The notes under the pieces were generated by a model. The model saw only the letters and a list, made by a program, of their open reading frames with translations, was not told the DNA's origin and did no database searches. From an uncultured Erysipelotrichaceae bacterium (GTDB lineage Bacteria; Bacillota_I; Bacilli_A; RFN20; CAG-288), in contig CACXYG010000108.1 in NCBI GenBank assembly GCA_902771745.1, positions 1 through 5,263 of the forward strand: a DNA stretch of 5,263 bases, in the 5' to 3' direction. This document shows positions 1-4,580 of the stretch, in pieces; position 1 is the stretch's first letter, and each line of letters opens with the position of its first letter. A program made the translations under genes and the position numbers.

Positions 1-92
1 TCACGATACTAGACTTGAGTTTCACTATGTAGTTATAACGACTTTCCTACTCGGGACTTTCACCCTTTAGATATATGACATGCCCGTCACAC
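1..92 (-). mobile_element. 5' end of a class C (IIC) group II intron, partial
   Basis: Read on the minus strand from base 92, the sequence starts GTGTGACGGGCATG, which fits the GUGYG 5' boundary of bacterial group II introns. It continues into GGGTGAAAGTCCC (53-65), a small stem-loop of intron domain I. Then come a GTAG...CTAC stem and an AAAC-CAAG-CGTGA stretch in the same order. From memory, the Oceanobacillus iheyensis IIC intron starts GUGUGCCCGGCAUG and has GGGUGAGAGUCCCGA at the same place, so the match covers about 90 bases. Class C introns typically insert just 3' of intrinsic terminators, and this one begins right after the T-tract of the HIT gene terminator. No reading frame is open through this stretch, as expected for the structured RNA part. 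The reverse transcriptase/maturase, if present, and domains V and VI would lie to the left of the window, so completeness cannot be judged. Confidence 0.85.
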
Positions 93-131
93 AAGAAAAA
101 ACTTGCTTCACCATATTTGGCAAAGCAAGTT
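93..131 (-). terminator. Intrinsic terminator of the HIT gene and intron insertion site
   Basis: Bases 100-108 (AACTTGCTT) and 123-131 (AAGCAAGTT) form a perfect 9-bp stem. An inner CCA/TGG helix closes a short loop. On the minus strand the stem runs into TTTT and then CTT before the intron begins at base 92. The hairpin starts seven bases after the HIT stop codon. The T-rich tail (93-99) would act as the intron's IBS1 exon-binding site. Confidence 0.85.
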
Positions 132-138
132 GACATTA

Positions 139-570
139 CTACTTAAGATGAGTTTTGATCTTCTCAGCGATTTTCATCAAAGTGGCGTTATCTTTATCGT
201 CGATATGTGGATTCATCTGGAAGACACCACCCCATTCAAAGCCGTCCTTATATTTTGGACAAAGGTGGCAGTGTAAATGTTTACCCGTATCACCATAGAA
301 GCCATAGTTAACCTTATCTGGATTAAAAGCGGCATGGATGGCCTGAGCGACATTGGCGACATCTTCTAAGAATAAGGCTCTCTCTTCGGGAGTCAAATCC
401 ACAATTTCAGAGACATGATCCTTATAAGCGACGATGCATCTACCTAAATGAGACTGCTCTCTGAAGACATACAAAGAAGAAACCTTTAATTCCTGAACAT
501 AGTAGCCAAAGCCCTGATATAATTCGGGCTTTTCTTCTCTCATACAATAAGCGCAATTTTGATCTTTCAT
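139..570 (-). CDS. HIT-family (histidine triad) nucleotide-binding hydrolase
   Basis: A 143-residue cytoplasmic protein of the HIT superfamily. These enzymes hydrolyse or transfer nucleoside monophosphates from substrates such as adenosine phosphoramidates and dinucleoside polyphosphates. The triad motif is HLHCHLC at residues 98-104, with His98, His100 and His102. The middle to last histidines normally act in catalysis. A typical upstream element, GRCIVAYKDHVSEI, lies at residues 43-56. An N-terminal CAYC (residues 6-9) resembles the zinc-binding CxxC of many bacterial HIT proteins. The length is normal for the family and the protein looks intact. The start is supported by GAGGTG at 580-585, nine bases before the ATG. 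The gene is monocistronic, with its own promoter at 593-621 and terminator at 93-131. The physiological substrate cannot be told from sequence. Confidence 0.93.
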   Translation of the reverse strand: MKDQNCAYCMREEKPELYQGFGYYVQELKVSSLYVFREQSHLGRCIVAYKDHVSEIVDLTPEERALFLEDVANVAQAIHAAFNPDKVNYGFYGDTGKHLHCHLCPKYKDGFEWGGVFQMNPHIDDKDNATLMKIAEKIKTHLK

Positions 571-592
571 ACCTTTTTACACCTCGTCCTTT

Positions 593-621
593 AGTATAGT
601 GTTCAAAAAGAAAAACGTGAA
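593..621 (-). promoter_or_regulatory. Probable sigma-A promoter of the HIT gene
   Basis: On the minus strand, TTCACG (616-621) and TATACT (593-598) are separated by 17 bases, giving 4/6 and 5/6 matches to consensus. Transcription would start near base 586. The leader would be only about 16 bases, with the GAGGTG ribosome binding site almost at its 5' end. Assigned by inspection only. Confidence 0.55.
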
Positions 622-698
622 GAACAAAATAGGATTTACAACATAAAGGAACAAAATTGCACATCTTTGTTTCATGGTTTTGCAAGGTAGTATTCTTT

Positions 699-729
699 TT
701 TACCTATTTTGAAAGAGACTTACTATAAT
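699..729 (+). promoter_or_regulatory. Candidate promoter of the membrane-protein gene
   Basis: A perfect TATAAT lies at 724-729, exactly six bases before the ATG at 736. Transcription would therefore begin at or next to the start codon and give a leaderless mRNA. The -35 is weak: TTTACC at 699-704, with a long 19-base spacer. Alternatively TACTAT (721-726) with a 16-base spacer could be used. The strong -10 and the missing ribosome binding site are the main support. Confidence 0.4.
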
Positions 730-735
730 AATCAT

Positions 736-1398
736 ATGAACAAACGAGCAAAAAATCAGATTATGTTTTCTATCGCTTTAAACAGTTTCCTTCTAGGATT
801 AGAGCTCTTTGCTTTCAGTTGCGTGTTCTTTCGTTATTTTCCAGGAATGAAACCATTCAAATGGTATCATTCCCTAACTTATTACACCAATCTCAGCAAT
901 CTCTTCTTGTTATTTGCAACAATATTAACTCTCATTCAGGATATCAGAGAATACCAAGGTAAAGAGATCAAGGAGTGGGTCGTCACAGTCAAGTTCACTA
1001 GTATCATCACTACCAGCGTCACTTTTATCACAGTCTTATTAGCTTCCATATTCACTTGGAATTTCTCCTTACTTGTCAGTATGACTGGAGCGATGTATCT
1101 CTTCTTGCATCTGATTTGTCCCTTATTGGCTATCTTTATCTTCTTTAAAATAGATTGTCAAAAAAGGATTGATTACAAAGATTTTCTCTTTCCTATTCTA
1201 TTTACCATCGCTTATACCTTGATGATTGAGATTGTACATTGGTGTGGTGGAAGAATACCCTATGCTGCTGATATGAAGCCACCCGTAGAATTTAGCGGTT
1301 GGATGATTCTTCTATTTGGTAGTATTGAAACAGGTCTGACAACCGGTCTATGTTTCTTATATCGGTATCTTCATAAAAGATTTTTCAGCATAAAGTAA
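736..1398 (+). CDS. Six-helix integral membrane protein, possibly Pr6Pr/FAR-17a/AIG1-like
   Basis: From the ATG at 736 this is a 220-residue, very hydrophobic protein with about six membrane helices, at roughly residues 8-33, 51-70, 84-107, 112-138, 151-168 and 188-211. A YYTNLSNLF motif (49-57) precedes helix 2. A buried LHLICPLL (124-131) lies in helix 4. Together with the late HWCGG...PY loop these recall Pr6Pr/FAR-17a/AIG1-like membrane proteins. In the AIG1 hydrolases a membrane Thr and His are catalytic, and here Thr51 and His125 sit in comparable places. This assignment is from motif memory and is tentative; enzymatic function is unknown. The reading frame extends back to a TTG at 709, but neither start has a Shine-Dalgarno. 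I chose ATG 736 because TATAAT sits directly before it and residues encoded by 709-735 would overlap that promoter. The gene is divergent from the HIT gene and ends in its own terminator. Confidence 0.8.
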   Translation: MNKRAKNQIMFSIALNSFLLGLELFAFSCVFFRYFPGMKPFKWYHSLTYYTNLSNLFLLFATILTLIQDIREYQGKEIKEWVVTVKFTSIITTSVTFITVLLASIFTWNFSLLVSMTGAMYLFLHLICPLLAIFIFFKIDCQKRIDYKDFLFPILFTIAYTLMIEIVHWCGGRIPYAADMKPPVEFSGWMILLFGSIETGLTTGLCFLYRYLHKRFFSIK

Positions 1399-1429
1399 GC
1401 CCGCTTTTTACAAAACGGGCTTATTTTTT
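1396..1429. terminator. Shared terminator of two convergent genes
   Basis: TAAGCCCG (1396-1403) and CGGGCTTA (1416-1423) form an 8-bp GC-rich stem with a 12-base loop. On the plus strand it is followed by six Ts (1424-1429), a strong intrinsic terminator for the membrane-protein gene. On the minus strand the tail is only CTTTA, so termination of the DUF5662 transcript is likely weaker. The stop codons of both genes are inside the stem. Confidence 0.85.
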
Positions 1430-2047
1430 AGGCTGAAATTGAAATTCTTTTTGTTCCAACTTGTTCTCTTTGGAATAGACTGGTATTACTTCTGTAACTG
1501 GATGTTTTGCAATAATTTCTTTATATAATGCTTTGGTATATTTCTTTTTGATATTTTTGAATCCAGAATCTCTATAACGAGTTAAGACTTCTTGAATGAA
1601 CTCTTTGGTCGCTGAATGCATCATGCTTCTATCTTTTACTCTCTGTTGGAAAGCAAGGGGCATGTCTCTTGTAAAATTCTTGCCGTTGTAGACTTTTGAG
1701 GCGGAGATCATATCACAACAACATTCCAAAGCAAACTTGTAAGGCATTGGAGAAAGGATGATGTCACCAAGGGTGACATCTACCCAATATTCATAATGAT
1801 GTCTGTTCTTTCTGGTGTGATGAATGAAGGCTTTGGAATAGCCGTTTTCTTCGATACGTTCATTGGCGATGGGGGAACGTTTGCCTGAATAGTTACGAGC
1901 GCTGATCAAAAATTCTGTAGGGCTATACTTGGATAAGTCATGGACAAAACCACGCCACGGGATTCCGCAGCGACAGCAATTGACGAAGACGAAGAAGCGA
2001 TGCTTATTCACGGTATGTAAATGTTTGAGTAAATGATATTTGGCCAT
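1421..2047 (-). CDS. DUF5662-family protein with HD-like metal-site pattern
   Basis: From ATG 2047 the product has 208 residues and begins MAKYHLLKHLHTVNKHRF, in line with the usual N terminus of DUF5662 proteins in Firmicutes and phages. Recognisable blocks are GIPWRGFVHDLSKYSPTEF (residues 28-46), YSKAFIHHTRKNRHHYEYW (70-88) and CDMISASKVYNGKNFT (111-126). The order His, His36-Asp37, His76/77, His83/84, Asp112 resembles HD-domain metal phosphohydrolases. A metal-dependent hydrolase role is inference; no activity is established to my knowledge. The last 40 residues are basic and then Gln/Lys-rich, and may be a variable tail. The frame is open upstream to a GTG at 2104 overlapping the lipoprotein stop (GTGA). 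That start lies inside a terminator hairpin and would add 19 residues atypical of the family. A promoter at 2054-2082 supports ATG 2047, which has no Shine-Dalgarno. Confidence 0.85.
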   Translation of the reverse strand: MAKYHLLKHLHTVNKHRFFVFVNCCRCGIPWRGFVHDLSKYSPTEFLISARNYSGKRSPIANERIEENGYSKAFIHHTRKNRHHYEYWVDVTLGDIILSPMPYKFALECCCDMISASKVYNGKNFTRDMPLAFQQRVKDRSMMHSATKEFIQEVLTRYRDSGFKNIKKKYTKALYKEIIAKHPVTEVIPVYSKENKLEQKEFQFQPKK

Positions 2048-2053
2048 ATAAGC

Positions 2054-2082
2054 ATTATCGGAAGAACGCCTTCTTTTTGCAA
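2054..2082 (-). promoter_or_regulatory. Promoter of the DUF5662 gene
   Basis: On the minus strand, TTGCAA (2077-2082) and GATAAT (2054-2059) are separated by exactly 17 bases, matching consensus 4/6 and 5/6. The -10 ends six bases before the ATG, so the transcript would start at about base 2047 and be leaderless. The -35 overlaps the last bases of the preceding terminator T-tract. Confidence 0.6.
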
Positions 2083-2108
2083 GAAAAAAGCAGTGAAAGT
2101 TCACTGCT
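2081..2108 (-). terminator. Intrinsic terminator of the lipoprotein gene
   Basis: On the minus strand AGCAGTGA (2101-2108) pairs perfectly with TCACTGCT (2089-2096) around a four-base ACTT loop, followed by TTTTTCTT (2081-2088). The TGA stop of the lipoprotein gene (2101-2103) is part of the stem. The terminator separates two genes that otherwise look like an overlapping operon. Confidence 0.85.
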
Positions 2109-3048
2109 CATTGACTAGTTCTATCTGGAATAGCTCATAGAAATTCGTTTCGGATATCACTTTATAGAACGTATCTTTGATACGGATACGGTCTATATCA
2201 TAAACATAGATAGGAGTCATTATAGTTTCAATGCGATACATCGGTTCATTATCATCCATACTTCCACTCCACGCTTGAAAATAGATATTTGCTAAGTTTT
2301 GAATGATGTTTACTTTTTCATTTGTGGAACAATCAAAGACGTCAAAGGAGGTATTCATCGTATCAATAGAATAATATACCGACTCAGGATTGGATAAATA
2401 ATAGAAATCATTGATGTATTGATAGGTTTCATTCTGGATGATTATCTCATCGTTGCTGAAGTGAAAATAGAATGTTTCTTCTTCAAAAGAGAAAGCATAT
2501 GTCAAAGCTTTTCCACCCACTATATGAGAGGAATCTTGTTTACATAACGGACTAGACAACATGTTTTTTGCTTGTTTTAAGTCTTTTTCATCCGTACTTT
2601 TACTATGCGTGATTAAACTTCCTGGAGGTGTTCCTATATATCTCTCACTTAGGGTTATAGAAGTGAAAGTCTTCTGATTGATGGTTTCTTTTAATGCAGG
2701 GATAAGATTTACTAAATAGTCATATTCCACCGTAAAAATATCCAATCGTAAAACAGAATCTTTTGCAGGCATAGTGAAGTGATAACTCCAGTAGATAGAA
2801 TCATGATTGGAGTTATACTCCTGATTGATACGCTCCTCATTTAGATAAACGTAAACATCAGCATCACAAAGCATAGATACTTTCACTTCTACTTCTGTTC
2901 CAGCCGTATATTGCGGCTGAAGCTCTTCATATAAAACAGAAGTAACGCCTTCCACTTTTAGAGAATAACTCTGTTCGACTGGTTCTATGTTGACTCCGCA
3001 CGAGCTCAAGAACAGAACCGATAATAACATCAACATACCATGCTTCAT
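2101..3048 (-). CDS. Membrane-anchored lipoprotein of unknown function
   Basis: From ATG 3048 the product is 315 residues. The N terminus has Lys2-His3, a hydrophobic stretch, and the lipobox LSSC with Cys17 as the predicted lipidation site. After cleavage it would be tethered on the outer face of the membrane. Residues about 28-105 look like a beta-sandwich domain. They run from YSLKVEG through LYEELQPQYTAGTEVEVKV and YVYLNEERIN to FTMPAKD (91-97), a pattern I associate with extracytoplasmic Firmicutes lipoproteins. The remaining 200 residues are rich in Tyr, Ser, Asp and Glu, alternate like beta strands, and match no family I recognise. The window-facing frame starts at GTG 3057, but that codon is part of the Shine-Dalgarno sequence, so ATG 3048 is preferred. 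The gene ends in its own terminator. The DNA is visibly more AT-rich than the esterase genes to the right. Function is unknown. Confidence 0.85.
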   Translation of the reverse strand: MKHGMLMLLSVLFLSSCGVNIEPVEQSYSLKVEGVTSVLYEELQPQYTAGTEVEVKVSMLCDADVYVYLNEERINQEYNSNHDSIYWSYHFTMPAKDSVLRLDIFTVEYDYLVNLIPALKETINQKTFTSITLSERYIGTPPGSLITHSKSTDEKDLKQAKNMLSSPLCKQDSSHIVGGKALTYAFSFEEETFYFHFSNDEIIIQNETYQYINDFYYLSNPESVYYSIDTMNTSFDVFDCSTNEKVNIIQNLANIYFQAWSGSMDDNEPMYRIETIMTPIYVYDIDRIRIKDTFYKVISETNFYELFQIELVNEQ

Positions 3049-3052
3049 TTCC

Positions 3053-3062
3053 ATCACCTCTT
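3053..3062 (-). promoter_or_regulatory. Ribosome binding site fixing the lipoprotein start
   Basis: AAGAGGTGAT on the minus strand is a long match to the anti-Shine-Dalgarno complement AAGGAGGTGAT. It contains the GTG at 3055-3057 and overlaps the ATG at 3052-3054, leaving ATG 3048 as the properly spaced start. Confidence 0.7.
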
Positions 3063-3107
3063 GTTAATATAACAATTATTAAGAAAGTAATCTCCGCTTT
3101 TTATGAC

Positions 3108-3154
3108 AAAAAAAAGGAAAAGTAGAAGAAATTCCTACTTTCTACTTTTTCTTT
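3108..3154. terminator. Two-way terminator-like hairpin between divergent genes
   Basis: AAAAGTAGAA (3118-3127) pairs perfectly with TTCTACTTTT (3140-3149). Pairing extends outward to 3113-3116/3151-3154 across one mismatch (G-U on the plus strand). On the minus strand the stem is followed by CC and eight Ts (3108-3115). On the plus strand it is followed by a short T-rich tail. No recognisable gene ends here from either side, so it could be an attenuator in the lipoprotein leader, an insulator, or the end of a small RNA. Confidence 0.6.
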
Positions 3155-3188
3155 GTAGCAAGAATGGTTATCATAGAAACTGATAGTA

Positions 3189-3230
3189 AATGTCACGTTT
3201 CTTCATCGTGACGCAAAGGAATGTCATGTT
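3189..3230 (+). promoter_or_regulatory. Candidate operator: three GTCA(C/T)G half-sites before the esterase
   Basis: AATGTCACGTT (3189-3199) is repeated as AATGTCATGTT (3220-3230), 10 of 11 bases identical and 31 bases apart, about three helical turns. Between them CGTGAC (3207-3212) is a perfect inverted copy of GTCACG (3192-3197), nine bases away. The arrangement suits binding by a dimeric regulator of the esterase-GH31 operon. No convincing -35/-10 pair was found here, so the site relative to the promoter is unknown. Confidence 0.4.
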
Positions 3231-3247
3231 GCACCAAGCAAAAAAGC

Positions 3248-3252
3248 GGAGG
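3248..3252 (+). promoter_or_regulatory. Ribosome binding site of the esterase gene
   Basis: A perfect GGAGG lies eight bases before ATG 3261 and fixes that start. Confidence 0.85.
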
Positions 3253-3260
3253 AAAACACC

Positions 3261-4580
3261 ATGATCACACGACAGACAAAGATGGGAACCATACAGGGTC
3301 TTGAAGAAGAACATTGCCATGTTTTTCTTGGTATCCCTTATGCCAAGGCCAAGCGTTTTGAATACGCTAGTAAAATCGATTGTTATCCTGATGGTCTAGA
3401 TGCTAGCAAACCCGGCCCAGCCTGTATTCAGAAAAGAGTCTGGTATGCGCATTTAGAAGTCCCCGAGAGAATGTTCTATCATAAAGAATTCCGTGAAGGC
3501 ATCAACTTCCAGTATTCAGAAGACTGTTTGAATCTCAATATCTACACACCGAAAGAGAAAGGTACTTATCCAGTCATCGTCTTTATTCACGGCGGTGGAT
3601 TTGATAGTGGCGCTAATAGTGAATCCGCTTTTGATGGTGATGAATATGCCAAACGCGGTATCGTTACCGTCTTCATCCAGTATCGTGTAGGCGTCTTTGG
3701 ATATTTTGCTCATGAAGAGATTGAAAAACAGTTTGGTCATGATGGCAATTTTGGTTTAGATGACCAGATTGTTGCGTTACAATGGGTTAAGGAACATATC
3801 GCTGAATTCAACGGCGACCCTGATAACATCACCGCTATGGGTCAAAGTGCTGGTGCGATATCCATTCAGGATATGCTCTTATCCAAGCGCTGTGCTGGAT
3901 TATTCGATAAAGCGATCATGATGTCGGGTGCAGGTAAATGGCCAAGTCTTGGTTCACCAAAACCGATTGCTCAGATTCGAGAATACTGGAAAGACGTTTT
4001 GACCACCACCGGATGTAAGACATTCGAGGAATTTAAAACGGTCGATGCCAAAAAGATTTTCGATGCCTTAGAAGAAGTCAAAGCCAGAAGAAAAGATAAC
4101 ACCGTCTCTACCATGCCAACGATTGATAACTATTACTTTGATAAGCCTTTAGAAGAATGTTTTGCTCAGAAGATCGATGTTCCTACCATTGTCGGTTTCA
4201 CCAACAATGATATGTTCACATTTGTTTTAGCCCAGATGGCTATCAAATATGCCAAACAACAGAACTGTTATCTCTACTACTTTGATGTTGATGCCAAAGG
4301 CGACAACAACAAAGCCTTCCATTCGAGCGACTTACGATATGCCTTTGGTACCTTGAAAGCCTCTTGGAGACCTTATGATGAAAAAGATGAAGAAATCTCT
4401 CAGTTGATGATGGATTACTTTGCTAACTTTGCTAAGAGTGCTGATCCAAATAATAAAGGTTTACCACTCTGGCAAAAGAAGAATGGTAAAGCATTACATT
4501 TCTGCAACAAGCAGATCAAGATGAGTAGACCAGGTAAAATGAGATTGTTAGTCAATACTCTTTCCGGAGATCCAAAATGA
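3261..4580 (+). CDS. Type-B carboxylesterase (COesterase family, alpha/beta hydrolase)
   Basis: A 439-residue serine esterase, probably cytoplasmic because it has no signal peptide. It shows the carboxylesterase-B hallmarks: FLGIPYAKA near the N terminus (22-30), EDCLNLNIYTP (87-97), the oxyanion-hole HGGGF (110-114) and the nucleophile elbow GQSAG (194-198, Ser196). The rest of the triad is probably His354 in AFHSSDLRYAFG and Asp317 in GFTNND, where many relatives have Glu. At 439 residues it is shorter than typical members (about 490-550), with the reduction mostly between residues 225 and 310, where the cap over the active site lies. The family hydrolyses carboxylic esters such as p-nitrobenzyl, aryl or acyl-sugar esters; the true substrate is unknown. 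The stop overlaps the next start (ATGA), so its partner is a GH31 glycosidase. Removal of acyl groups from a sugar substrate is plausible inference. Possible control comes from the half-sites at 3189-3230. Confidence 0.93.
   Translation: MITRQTKMGTIQGLEEEHCHVFLGIPYAKAKRFEYASKIDCYPDGLDASKPGPACIQKRVWYAHLEVPERMFYHKEFREGINFQYSEDCLNLNIYTPKEKGTYPVIVFIHGGGFDSGANSESAFDGDEYAKRGIVTVFIQYRVGVFGYFAHEEIEKQFGHDGNFGLDDQIVALQWVKEHIAEFNGDPDNITAMGQSAGAISIQDMLLSKRCAGLFDKAIMMSGAGKWPSLGSPKPIAQIREYWKDVLTTTGCKTFEEFKTVDAKKIFDALEEVKARRKDNTVSTMPTIDNYYFDKPLEECFAQKIDVPTIVGFTNNDMFTFVLAQMAIKYAKQQNCYLYYFDVDAKGDNNKAFHSSDLRYAFGTLKASWRPYDEKDEEISQLMMDYFANFAKSADPNNKGLPLWQKKNGKALHFCNKQIKMSRPGKMRLLVNTLSGDPK

Noticed and set aside
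440..685. Minus-strand 81-codon open frame
   Set aside because: It overlaps the well-supported HIT gene in another frame, has a composition without family features, and no ribosome binding site.
625..711. Inverted repeat CAAAATAGG (625-633) and CCTATTTTG (703-711)
   Set aside because: Nine bases in AT-rich DNA with 69 bases between arms; chance is a good explanation and neither arm clearly overlaps a promoter element.
709..735. TTG start adding nine residues to the membrane protein
   Set aside because: No Shine-Dalgarno upstream, and the segment contains the TATAAT box; ATG 736 is preferred, although the TTG cannot be fully excluded.
2048..2104. GTG start at 2104 for the DUF5662 gene, overlapping the lipoprotein stop
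   Set aside because: It lies inside a terminator hairpin, lacks a ribosome binding site, and adds residues not typical of the family.
3165..3174. TATCAT as a -10 for the esterase gene
   Set aside because: No acceptable -35 at 16-18 bases upstream; the operon promoter remains unassigned.
3171..3227. Minus-strand 18-codon frame in the divergent intergenic region
   Set aside because: Too short and without a good ribosome binding site to list as a gene; kept only as part of the attenuator idea.
3516..3740. Minus-strand 74-codon open frame
   Set aside because: It lies wholly inside the carboxylesterase coding region opposite conserved motifs and is a shadow of that gene.
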